Origin: Microbispora sp. H13382
GTDB taxonomy: Bacteria; Actinomycetota; Actinomycetes; Streptosporangiales; Streptosporangiaceae
Reading direction: 5' to 3'
Length of the DNA stretch: 64,000 nucleotides
Assembly (NCBI RefSeq): GCF_014161445.1
Contig: NZ_JABBXA010000003.1
Location: forward strand, 248,001-312,000
A program made the position numbers and the translations under genes. Within the stretch, counting starts at the first letter, position 1; each line of letters starts with the position of its first letter. Under the pieces are notes generated by a model. The model was not told where the DNA came from. It searched no databases and saw only the letters and a list, made by a program, of their open reading frames with translations. Of this stretch, positions 24,599 through 32,100 are shown piece by piece.

Positions 24599-24695
24599 GC
24601 GTCACCAGGCGGTTCACGGCGCCGTCCGCGTCCGCGGTCAATTCCGCGAGCGACACGTCCCGCAAATCGGGGATTCCTATTCGACCGTCATTCAC
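24543..24695 (-). CDS. fxsA: FxsA: FxSxx-COOH RiPP precursor peptide
   Basis: A 50-residue precursor starting MNDGRIGIPDLRDVSL and ending T-A-V-F-N-S-A-I: the last five residues are exactly F-x-S-x-x before the stop, the signature of this RiPP family. The acidic N-terminal part is the leader read by FxsB. The GTG start at 24695 has a strong AGGAGG ribosome-binding site 7 bases upstream. Phe47 and Ser49 are the expected crosslinked pair. It lies directly before fxsB. The name is unrelated to the membrane protein FxsA encoded further along. Confidence 0.92.
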   Translation of the reverse strand: MNDGRIGIPDLRDVSLAELTADADGAVNRLVTHVLGETETTGTAVFNSAI

Positions 24696-24754
24696 GACCG
24701 TTTCCTCCTGGGTATCGGGCGGACGCCGGAGGGGTACCGGAGAGGAGCTTTTTC

Positions 24755-24782
24755 AGCGTAGGTCACGGCACCGGCGTTGTCA
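24755..24782 (-). promoter_or_regulatory. candidate promoter of the fxs locus
   Basis: On the minus strand TGACAA (24777-24782), a 16-base spacer and TACGCT (24755-24760) form a reasonable housekeeping-type promoter about 60 bases before the fxsA start. Further out, towards the AsnC gene, GGAAAC-GGC-GTTTCC (24819-24833) is a perfect inverted repeat that could be an operator. Confidence 0.4.
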
Positions 24783-24925
24783 TCAGGGTGCGCGGGCCTG
24801 CCGCGTCGCGTGCTCTCGGGAAACGGCGTTTCCGCGCGTTCACGGAATCGGCCGCCGCGGACGGGGCGGGGCCGTGCGCGGGGCGGCCGTCCGGTGGCGA
24901 TTCCCCGGGAAGGTCCCGCCGCCGC

Positions 24926-24931
24926 TACCGT
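24926..24931 (+). promoter_or_regulatory. candidate -10 of a leaderless promoter (AsnC regulator)
   Basis: TACCGT ends 7 bases before the GTG at 24939. No ribosome-binding site is seen. Confidence 0.4.
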
Positions 24932-24938
24932 TGCTCGG

Positions 24939-25409
24939 GTGGAGGAGATCGATCGCCGAATCGTCACCCTGCTGGCGACTGACGGCCGGATGAGCTTCAC
25001 CGATCTGGCCAAGGAGACCGGACTGTCGGTCTCCGCGGTTCACCAGCGGGTACGCAGGCTGGAGAAGCGTGGTGTCATCCGCGGATACGCCGCTCTCGTG
25101 GACTACGACGAGATCGGCCTTCCGCTGACCGCGTTCGTCTCGATCAAGCCGATCGACCCCTCCGCGCCGGACGACGCGCCGGAACGGCTGAGCCATCTGA
25201 CCGCCATCGAGGCGTGCCACAGCGTCGCGGGCGATGAAAGTTACATCCTCAAGGTCCGCGTCGCCTCTCCGCTCGCCCTGGAGGAGCTCCTCCAGCAGAT
25301 CCGCGCGTCGGCCAACGTGAGCACGCGCACGACCGTCGTCCTCAGCACGCCGTACGACTACCGGTCCCCGGTGATCGAGAAGGAGCTGGACGGCGACGTG
25401 ACCGGCTGA
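24939..25409 (+). CDS. Lrp/AsnC family transcriptional regulator
   Basis: A 156-residue feast/famine regulator. Helix-turn-helix at residues ~5-50 (IDRRIVTLLATDGRMSFTDL, then SVSAVHQRVRRLEKRGVI) and a C-terminal RAM ligand-binding domain (CHSVAGDESYILKVRV near residue 95). Such proteins form octamers or dimers that sense amino acids. GTG start chosen from the leaderless-type TACCGT and because family homology starts here. It is divergent from the fxs locus with 243 bp between, which makes it a candidate regulator of that locus. Its 3' end overlaps the convergent kinase gene by 52 bp. Confidence 0.9.
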   Translation: MEEIDRRIVTLLATDGRMSFTDLAKETGLSVSAVHQRVRRLEKRGVIRGYAALVDYDEIGLPLTAFVSIKPIDPSAPDDAPERLSHLTAIEACHSVAGDESYILKVRVASPLALEELLQQIRASANVSTRTTVVLSTPYDYRSPVIEKELDGDVTG

Positions 25410-26398
25410 GCGCCGCCCCCCTCCTGGGCGAAGTGCGCCCGCAGCCGGGCGTACGCCTCGGGGGGCGCGCCGAGGCGGTCGAGGCCGAGCAGCGCGGCGC
25501 CCACGATCGGCGGCACGCCGGCCACGACGAGCCGGGCGAGCGGCGCTCGCTCGGCGTAGTGCCGCTCGACCAGCGACGTCAGGAGGGAGTGGCGGGCGGT
25601 CAGCACGCCGCCGCCGAGCACGACCTCGCAGGGCGCGGCGAGCAGGCCGAGCCGCCGCATGGCGACGACGCCGAGCAGCGCGATCTCCTCGGCCTGTCGT
25701 TCCACCAGCGACCCGGCGACCGCGTCGCCGTCCGCGGCGGCGGCCAGCAGGGACGGCACGAGCGCGTGCAGCCGGTCGCCCGGCAGGTCCCCGAAGTGCA
25801 GCCCGACGACGGCCTCCTCGACCGTGGCGGTGCCGAAACAGGCACGCACGGCCTCGGTCAGCGCGGTCGCGGGGCCGCGGCCGTCCTCGGCGCGTACGGC
25901 GTGCCAGAGGGCCTCCTCGCCCAGATGGTGGCCGCCGCCCCAGTCGCCGCTGAGGCGGCCGAGCGCGGGGAACCGGGCGACCCGCCCCGTGGGGGAGACC
26001 CCCACGGCGTTGATGCCGGCGCCGCAGACGACGGCCACGCCCCATCCGGTGGACGACCCGGCCCGCAGCAGGGCGAAGGTGTCGTTGCCGACGACCACGC
26101 TCGCGGCGTACCCGCGGGCCAGCAGCTCGGCCCGCAGCCGCTCCTCCTCGACCGGCAGGTCCGCCCCCGCGACGTACGCCGCGACGTGGTCGGCGTACGG
26201 TGGCGCGGCGGTCTCGCCGGCGAGGGCGCGCCGTACGGTCCGGCCGATCACTTCGACGGCGGCCCCGGTCCCGGCGCTCTGCGGCAGGAACGCGGGCCCG
26301 CGCGCGGCGGCCAGCACCGTGCCGTCCTCGCGGACGAGGGCGACGTCGGTCTTGCTGTTGCCGCCGTCCACCGCCAGCACGGTGCGCGGCAGGGTCAC
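25358..26398 (-). CDS. BadF/BadG/BcrA/BcrD-type ATPase, likely N-acetylglucosamine or other sugar kinase
   Basis: A 346-residue ASKHA-fold kinase resembling N-acetylglucosamine kinases. VLAVDGGNSKTDVALV (residues ~7-22) is the phosphate-1 loop, VVVGNDTFALLRAG the phosphate-2 region with catalytic Asp, VVCGAGINAVGV and GRLSGDWGGGHHLG the sugar-binding loops, and VVLGGGVL the adenosine motif. It is the last gene of the sugar operon, starting at a GTGA that overlaps the glycosidase stop. It would phosphorylate the sugar released by the GH4 enzyme. Exact sugar not determinable. Confidence 0.87.
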   Translation of the reverse strand: MTLPRTVLAVDGGNSKTDVALVREDGTVLAAARGPAFLPQSAGTGAAVEVIGRTVRRALAGETAAPPYADHVAAYVAGADLPVEEERLRAELLARGYAASVVVGNDTFALLRAGSSTGWGVAVVCGAGINAVGVSPTGRVARFPALGRLSGDWGGGHHLGEEALWHAVRAEDGRGPATALTEAVRACFGTATVEEAVVGLHFGDLPGDRLHALVPSLLAAAADGDAVAGSLVERQAEEIALLGVVAMRRLGLLAAPCEVVLGGGVLTARHSLLTSLVERHYAERAPLARLVVAGVPPIVGAALLGLDRLGAPPEAYARLRAHFAQEGGGAQPVTSPSSSFSITGDR

Positions 26399-27657
26399 CT
26401 CGACACCGCCCAAGGCAGGAAGGCGCGGTTGGCCTCCACCAGGCGCGCGGCGAGGCCGTCCGCGAGGGACGCCTGGCCGACCAGCGGATGGGCCAGCAGG
26501 GCGTCCCTGACGCGGTCCGTGCCGCCGTGCAGCGCCGCCTCCAGGGCGAGCGACTCGTACGCCGACACGTGGGCGATCAGGCCCCGGTGGAGCGGCTCCA
26601 CGGGATCGGCGGGCAGCGGGACGGCGCCCGCGGCCGTGACGGCGGCCGTGACCTCGATCACCGCGTCGTCGTCGAGGAACGGCAGCGTGCCGTTGTTGCG
26701 GGTGTTGACGACCTGGACGTCCCCGCGGTCGCCGGCGAGCGAGGCGACCAGGGCCACGGCGGCCTCGGAGTAGAACGCGCCGCCGCGCCTGTCCAGCAGG
26801 CCGGGCTTGGTGTCCACCGCCGGGTCCGCGTACATCTCCAGCAGTTCCGCCTCCATCGCGGCCACCTCGGCCGCGCGCGACGGCGAGGTCCGCTGCTCGG
26901 CCACCACGCGGTCGTGCTCGTAGAAGTACCGCAGGTAGTACGACGGCACGGCGCGCAGGTGGCGGACCAGCTCCACCGGCAGGCCGACGGACTCGGCGAT
27001 CTCCTCTCCGTGGTCGTCCAGCAGGCGGGGCAGGACGTCGACGCCGTCGAGCAGGACGGACCGTTCCCAGGTGAGGTGGTTGAGCCCGACGTGGCCGAGT
27101 GTGATCCGCCCGGGGGCCACGCCGAGAAGGGCGGCGAAGCGGCGCTGGAACCCGATGGCCACGTTGCACAGCCCGATCGCCCGGTGGCCGGCGTCGAGCA
27201 GCGCCCGGGTGACGACGCCGACGGGGTTGGTGAAATCGACGATCCACGCGCCGGGCGCGAGGGCGCGCACCTTCTCGGCGATGTCGAGCACCACCGGCAC
27301 GGTCCGCAGGGCCTTGGCGAGGCCCCCGGCCCCGGTGGTCTCCTGCCCGACGCAGCCGCACTCCAGCGGCAGGGTCTCGTCGACGTTCCTGGCGGTCTGG
27401 CCGCCGACGCGCAACTGCAGCAGCACCGCCCCGGCCCCGGCGACGCCGTCCTCCACGCGGGTGGCTGTGGTCAGCGCGGCGGGGTGCCCGGCGCGGGCGA
27501 GCATCCGCCGGGCCATCCCGGCGACCGTCGCGAGCCGGCGCTCGTCGGGGTCGATGAGCGCGATCTCCGACAGCGGCAGTTCGCCGCGCAGGCGGGCGAA
27601 ACCGTCGATCAGCTCCGGCGTGTACGTGGAACCGCCCCCGACAACGGCCAGTTTCAT
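26395..27657 (-). CDS. family 4 glycosyl hydrolase (6-phospho-beta-glucosidase type)
   Basis: A 420-residue NAD+ and Mn2+-dependent glycosidase of family GH4. N-terminal Rossmann fold with VVGGGSTYTPELIDG at residues 5-19, LRVGGQTARNVDE near 83, IVDFTNPVGVVT near 138, the metal-ligand Cys/His region LCNVAIGFQR (~162) and GLNHLTW (~192), and QVVNTRNNGTLPFLDDD (~317). The family acts by an oxidation-elimination route on phosphorylated or free glycosides. Coupled by ATGA overlaps to its neighbours. Confidence 0.9.
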   Translation of the reverse strand: MKLAVVGGGSTYTPELIDGFARLRGELPLSEIALIDPDERRLATVAGMARRMLARAGHPAALTTATRVEDGVAGAGAVLLQLRVGGQTARNVDETLPLECGCVGQETTGAGGLAKALRTVPVVLDIAEKVRALAPGAWIVDFTNPVGVVTRALLDAGHRAIGLCNVAIGFQRRFAALLGVAPGRITLGHVGLNHLTWERSVLLDGVDVLPRLLDDHGEEIAESVGLPVELVRHLRAVPSYYLRYFYEHDRVVAEQRTSPSRAAEVAAMEAELLEMYADPAVDTKPGLLDRRGGAFYSEAAVALVASLAGDRGDVQVVNTRNNGTLPFLDDDAVIEVTAAVTAAGAVPLPADPVEPLHRGLIAHVSAYESLALEAALHGGTDRVRDALLAHPLVGQASLADGLAARLVEANRAFLPWAVSR

Positions 27658-28475
27658 TTGACTCCCGTCAGCTTGACGCCCTCGATGAAGACCTTCTGGG
27701 CGAAGAAGAACACGACGATCACCGGGGCCATGGCCAGCAGCGTGGCGGCCATCGTGAGGTTCCACTGCACGCGGTGCACCGACCGGAACGCCGCCAGCCC
27801 CAGCGACAGCGTCCAGTTGTCCAGGTCGGTCCCCGCGTACAGCAGGGGCCCGTAGTAGTCGTTCCAGCAGTAGAAGAACTGGAAGAGCGCCACGGCGGCG
27901 ATGGCCGGGCGGGCCATCGGCAGGATCACCCGCACGAGCGTCCGGAACTCGCCGCAGCCGTCGACCTTCGCCGCGTCGGAGTAGTCGCGCGGGATCGTGA
28001 CGAGGAACTGGCGCAGCAGGAAGATCGAGAACGCGTCGCCGAGCAGCATCGGCAGGATCAGCGGCCACAGCGTGCCGGTCAGGTGGAAGCGGGCCCAGAT
28101 CAGGTAGATCGGCACCGCCACGACCTGCGGCGGCAGCATCATCGTGGTGATCACCAGCAGGAACGCCAGCCGCCGCCCGCGGAAGCGGAACCGCGCCAGC
28201 GCGTACGCCACGGGGATCGACGACACCAGCATGAACGCGGTGGCGAGCAGCGAGTAGAGCAGCGTGTTGCGGATCCAGGTCAGCAGCGGCGCCTTCGCGA
28301 AGATCTCAGCGAAGTTGCCCCAGTTCCAGGTGTGCGGCCACAGGTCGGAGGTGAGCGCCTGCCGGTCGCTCATGAGGGCCGTGAGCGCGATGAACACCAG
28401 CGGGCCGAGGAACATCAGCGCGAGCGCGATGGCCAGCGCGTGCCGGGCGACCCACAGCAGCGCGGTCCGGGTCAC
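27654..28475 (-). CDS. carbohydrate ABC transporter permease (MalG type)
   Basis: A 273-residue permease with six predicted membrane helices. The ATPase-contact EAA loop is seen as DAAKVDGCGEFRTLVRVILPMARPA (around residue 180; quoted as motif DAAKVDGCGE). The ending FIEGVKLTGVK is typical of MalG-type permeases. GTG start overlaps the stop of the partner permease (GTGA). No ATPase gene lies in the operon; such importers commonly share a remote MsiK-type ATPase in actinomycetes. Confidence 0.92.
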   Translation of the reverse strand: MTRTALLWVARHALAIALALMFLGPLVFIALTALMSDRQALTSDLWPHTWNWGNFAEIFAKAPLLTWIRNTLLYSLLATAFMLVSSIPVAYALARFRFRGRRLAFLLVITTMMLPPQVVAVPIYLIWARFHLTGTLWPLILPMLLGDAFSIFLLRQFLVTIPRDYSDAAKVDGCGEFRTLVRVILPMARPAIAAVALFQFFYCWNDYYGPLLYAGTDLDNWTLSLGLAAFRSVHRVQWNLTMAATLLAMAPVIVVFFFAQKVFIEGVKLTGVK

Positions 28476-29374
28476 GACTCCTCCTCCGTGAAGCGGAACT
28501 GCCGCAGCAGGATGAGCGTGAACGCCATCGCCACCGCGAACAGCACCAGCGCGAGCACGCAGGCGTAGCCCATCGCGTAGTCGCGGAAGCCCTGCTGGAA
28601 CAGCCACTGCGGGAACGTCAGCGTGGACTGGTCGGGGTAGCCGGGGGTGAAGACCGACCCGGCCGAGTCGGTCGCCCCGGACGCCACCCGCGCGGCCACC
28701 TCGGCCTGGGTGAAGTACTGCAGCGTCTGGATCACCCCGGTGACGAGCGCGAACATCAGCACCGGCCGGATCACCGGCAGCGTGATCGACGTGAACTGCC
28801 GCCAGCCGTTCGCGCCGTCGATGGCGGCGGCCTCGTAGAGCTGTTTGGGCACGTCGAGCAGGGCGGCCATGAAGATGACCATCAGGTCGCCGACCGACCA
28901 CAGGCCGAGCAGGGTCAGCCCCCACTTCGACCACGCAGGGTCGCCGAACCAGTCCGGCGCGGGCAGCCCGACGGCCGACAGGATCGCCTGCACCGGCCCG
29001 GTGCCGGGGTTGAGCAGGAACACGAACCCGAGCGTCCCGGCCACCAGCGGCACCAGGGCGGGCAGATAGAAGATCGTGCGGTAGACCCCCACGCCGGCCT
29101 TCAGCCGGGTCACCAGCTGGGCCACGCCGAGGCCGAACAGCACCCGCAGCGGGACCATCACCACGACGAGCCACAGGGTGTTGCGGATCGCCGTCCAGGC
29201 CGCCTGGTCCTTGAGGAAGTACTCCCAGTTGAGCAGCCCGACCGGTTCCAGCGTGAACAGGTCGTACCGCTGGAAGGAGAAGTAGACCGTGGACAGCAGC
29301 GGGTAGACGAAGAAGATCGCGAACCCGGCGAGCCAGGGGGACAGGTAGAGCAGGGCGCGCAGGTTCCCACGCAT
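28472..29374 (-). CDS. sugar ABC transporter permease (MalF type)
   Basis: A 300-residue permease: N-terminal LLYLSPWLAGFAIFFVYPLL helix, six predicted helices, and the EAA loop EAAAIDGANGWRQFTSITLP near residue 192 for contact with the ATPase. It pairs with the MalG-type permease to form the channel and lies 4 bp after the binding-protein gene. Confidence 0.93.
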   Translation of the reverse strand: MRGNLRALLYLSPWLAGFAIFFVYPLLSTVYFSFQRYDLFTLEPVGLLNWEYFLKDQAAWTAIRNTLWLVVVMVPLRVLFGLGVAQLVTRLKAGVGVYRTIFYLPALVPLVAGTLGFVFLLNPGTGPVQAILSAVGLPAPDWFGDPAWSKWGLTLLGLWSVGDLMVIFMAALLDVPKQLYEAAAIDGANGWRQFTSITLPVIRPVLMFALVTGVIQTLQYFTQAEVAARVASGATDSAGSVFTPGYPDQSTLTFPQWLFQQGFRDYAMGYACVLALVLFAVAMAFTLILLRQFRFTEEES

Positions 29375-29378
29375 CGGC

Positions 29379-30704
29379 TCAGCCGCCCGCCGTCAGCTTG
29401 AGCTTCTCGTCGATCTTCTTGTCGACCTCGGCGAGCAGCGCGTCCAGGTCGGAGGCGCGGCCCGACTCCCACTTGATCTGCGCCTCCTGCAGCGTCTGCT
29501 GGTTGAAGACGGAGTTGACGTGGGCCGGCAGCGTGGTGCTGTTCGGGTTGGCGAAGACGTCGAGGAAGGTCTGGAAGTTCGGGTCCTTCTTGAGATCGGG
29601 CGACTGGAGCGCGGGCAGCGTGCTCGGCACGTTCCTGATCGCGTTCGACAGCGTGACGAGTGTGCCGGTGTCGGTGGTGAGGTATCTCACCAGCTCCCAG
29701 GCGGCCTCCGGGTGCCCGGCGCCGCGCGGGATGCCGATGACGGTGCCGGTGATGAAGCCCGCGCCGTACCGCTGGGGCTGGTCGTCGGCCACCGGCAGCG
29801 GCGCGGTGCCGTAGCCGAGGTCCGGGGCGTCGGCGGCGAGCATGGCCGTGCGCCACTCGCCGTCGACGGCCATGGCGACCTTGCCCGTGGTGAACGGGTT
29901 CTCGGCCGACCACTCGTCGCCGAAGCTCTTGCGGAACTTCTCGAGCCTGTCGTAGCCGTACCAGTCGGTGAGGTCCTTCTGCCAGGTCATCAGCTTCTTC
30001 CACTGGGGGTCGGAGCCGATGGCCGAGGTGCCGTCGGGGTTGGTCCACTTCGCGCCGACCATCACACCGGTGTGGATCGGCGCGTTCTCGTACATCTGGC
30101 TGGTCGGGACGAACCCGGCGACCTTGATGTCGCCCTTGTCGTCCTTGACCGTCAGCTTCTTGGCGAGGTCGGCCAGCTCGCTCATCGTCTTCGGGGGCTC
30201 GTGGCCCTTCATGAGCGCCTTGTTGTAGTAGAGGCCGTACGCGTCGGCGAGCATGGGCATCACGCAGCGCCTGCCCTGATACCGCGTGTATTCGGCGATC
30301 ACCTTCGGGAACAGCGCCGCCGGGTCGATGCCGCTCGCCTTCAGGTACGGGTTGAGATCCTGGAAGATCCCGGCCTTGCAGAACTCGGCGACGCTGTCGG
30401 TGGTGAACGACAGGGCCACGTCGGGCGGGTTGCCGCCGCGCACGGACTGGAGGATCTGGGAGTCCTGGACGGCCTTGGTCGGCTTGACCGTGATCCAGGG
30501 GAACTTCTTCCGGAAGCCGGCGAGGGTCTCGTCGAAGGCCTTGAGCTCGTTGTCGGCGCTGAAGCCGTGCCAGAACTCGATGGTGACCGGGTCGTGGCTC
30601 GCCCCGCTCTGGGCCACCTTGGGCGGCCCGCTCTCGGTGCCGGCCGTACAGGCGGTGAGCGCGGCCAGCCCGGTCACAGCGGAGACGAGGAGAAGGCGTT
30701 TCAT
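29379..30704 (-). CDS. extracellular sugar-binding lipoprotein (SBP family 1)
   Basis: A 441-residue solute-binding protein. The signal peptide MKRLLLVSAVTGLAAL is followed by the lipobox LTAC, so Cys19 would be lipidated. The mature part begins with VTIEFWHGFSADNE, typical of family 1 sugar binders, and carries ADAYGLYYNKAL, the hinge segment. Ribosome-binding site GGGAGG. The gene lies 13 bp after the ROK repressor, and the two are probably co-transcribed. The sugar cannot be named; the GH4 enzyme suggests a beta-glucoside or related disaccharide. Confidence 0.92.
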   Translation of the reverse strand: MKRLLLVSAVTGLAALTACTAGTESGPPKVAQSGASHDPVTIEFWHGFSADNELKAFDETLAGFRKKFPWITVKPTKAVQDSQILQSVRGGNPPDVALSFTTDSVAEFCKAGIFQDLNPYLKASGIDPAALFPKVIAEYTRYQGRRCVMPMLADAYGLYYNKALMKGHEPPKTMSELADLAKKLTVKDDKGDIKVAGFVPTSQMYENAPIHTGVMVGAKWTNPDGTSAIGSDPQWKKLMTWQKDLTDWYGYDRLEKFRKSFGDEWSAENPFTTGKVAMAVDGEWRTAMLAADAPDLGYGTAPLPVADDQPQRYGAGFITGTVIGIPRGAGHPEAAWELVRYLTTDTGTLVTLSNAIRNVPSTLPALQSPDLKKDPNFQTFLDVFANPNSTTLPAHVNSVFNQQTLQEAQIKWESGRASDLDALLAEVDKKIDEKLKLTAGG

Positions 30705-30717
30705 GGGGGGTGCCTCC

Positions 30718-31935
30718 CTAGCGCATAGAAGGGGATGTGTTCACCGCGCCGAACAGCTCCTCGCGTACGGCGCCGAGCGCGAGGTCGAGGGCCCCGGCGA
30801 GGACGGGGTTGCCCTCCAGGGTGGACAGCAGCACGCGGGGCCGGGGGATGGTCAGCGCGTGCAGTTCGCGCTCGACCGTCTCCCGCAGGACCTCGCCGCC
30901 CGCCAGCAGCACGCCGCCGGACAGCACGACGATCTCGGGGTCGACCACGGCGGTGATCGCGGCCAGCCCCAGCGCGAGACGGCCGGCGAGGTCGCGCAGG
31001 GCCTCGCGCGCGCTCTCGCCGGCCGGGCCGCCGCGCGCGGCGGCGGCGACCGCGTTGCGTACGGCGCGCGCCGGGGTGGAGCCGCGCACGCCGTGCGCGC
31101 GCAGGAGGGCGAGCACGGCCGGGCCGCCCGACAGCGCCTGGAACCCGTGGTTGGCCCGCCTGCCGACGTCCCGCGCGGTGGGGGCGCCGACCACGGGCAT
31201 GTAGCCGACCTCGCCCGCGCCGCCCGTCGCCCCGCGGTGCAGGCGGCCGCCGATGACGAGGGCCGCTCCGATGCCCTCGTCGGCCCACAGCAGCACGTAG
31301 TCCTGGTGGCCGCGGGCGCTGCCCCGGGACCGTTCGGCCTGCGCGACGAGGTTGACGTCGTTCTCCACGTCGATCGGCACGCCGATCCCGTCGCGGAGGG
31401 TCCCGATCAGGTCGGGGATGTGCCAGCCGGGGATGTGGGCGGCGTAGCCGAGCCTGCCGGTCGAGGGGTCGACGGCGCCGCCGATGCCGACGACCACCCG
31501 GCTCAGCTCCGTCGGGTCGAGGCCGGCCGGGCCGCACGCCCCCGTGAGCGCGGCTCTGACCCGCTCCACCACGTCGCCGCCGGTGCGCCCGGGCGTGGCC
31601 AGGCGGTGCTCGGCGACGACCGCGCCGGTGACGTCCGCGACCGCGACCGCGATGCGCGCCGGGGTGACGTCCAGCGCCGCCACGTGCGCCGCGCGGGGGT
31701 TGATCCGGTAGAGCTCCGCCGTACGGCCCGGCAGGCCCTCGCGGATGCCGTCCAGGACGACCAGGCCGGCCTCCTGGAGCCGGGCCAGCAGCTGGGAGGC
31801 GGTCGGTTTGGACAGGCCGGTCAGCGCCCCCAGCTCGGGCCGGGTCAGCGGACCGCGTTCCAGCAGCACCATCAGCGCGGCGCGGTCGTTGATCGCGCGC
31901 AGCAGGCTCGGCGTCCCCGCGATGGGCCGGGTCAT
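30718..31935 (-). CDS. ROK-family transcriptional repressor
   Basis: A 405-residue NagC/XylR-type regulator: winged helix at residues ~10-70 (RAINDRAALMVLLE, TRPELGALTGLSKPTASQLL) followed by a ROK domain with ALDVTPARIAVAVADVTG, the VVVGIGGAVDPSTGRLGY segment and HRGATGGAGEVGYMPV. The zinc-binding Cys motif of ROK kinases is absent, in line with a sugar-sensing repressor rather than a kinase. Start: ATG 31935 has AGGAG 5 bases upstream; ATG 31953 is weaker. A perfect palindrome directly upstream is the likely operator, so the whole operon would be autoregulated. Confidence 0.9.
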   Translation of the reverse strand: MTRPIAGTPSLLRAINDRAALMVLLERGPLTRPELGALTGLSKPTASQLLARLQEAGLVVLDGIREGLPGRTAELYRINPRAAHVAALDVTPARIAVAVADVTGAVVAEHRLATPGRTGGDVVERVRAALTGACGPAGLDPTELSRVVVGIGGAVDPSTGRLGYAAHIPGWHIPDLIGTLRDGIGVPIDVENDVNLVAQAERSRGSARGHQDYVLLWADEGIGAALVIGGRLHRGATGGAGEVGYMPVVGAPTARDVGRRANHGFQALSGGPAVLALLRAHGVRGSTPARAVRNAVAAAARGGPAGESAREALRDLAGRLALGLAAITAVVDPEIVVLSGGVLLAGGEVLRETVERELHALTIPRPRVLLSTLEGNPVLAGALDLALGAVREELFGAVNTSPSMR

Positions 31936-31955
31936 GCGTTCTCCTACCGCCATGC

Positions 31956-31974
31956 GTTAGGAAAGTTTCCTAAC
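31956..31974. promoter_or_regulatory. perfect 19-bp palindrome, likely ROK operator
   Basis: GTTAGGAAA-G-TTTCCTAAC: two perfect 9-bp arms around a single base, 21 bases before the repressor start. AT-rich palindromes with TTAGGAAA or TTAG..CTAA half-sites are usual for actinobacterial ROK repressors. It would control the operon read leftward. Confidence 0.72.
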
Positions 31975-32052
31975 TATGGACGCGACCGTACGAACGGGCC
32001 CGGACGCCGTCAAGAGCGCGCTGGACGCCGAGATCCACCTGTGACCCCCTCG

Positions 32053-32090
32053 TGCCCGATGCGGGCAAAGAGCGGGACGGCACGTAGAAT
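32053..32090 (+). promoter_or_regulatory. helR upstream region: hairpin and -10 hexamer
   Basis: TGCCCG-ATG-CGGGCA (32053-32067) is a perfect 6-bp inverted repeat. TAGAAT at 32085-32090 is a strong -10 hexamer only 10 bases before the ATG at 32101, implying a very short or absent leader. I do not see the rifamycin-associated element described upstream of some helR genes. Confidence 0.4.
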
Positions 32091-32100
32091 CTGGCGGCCT

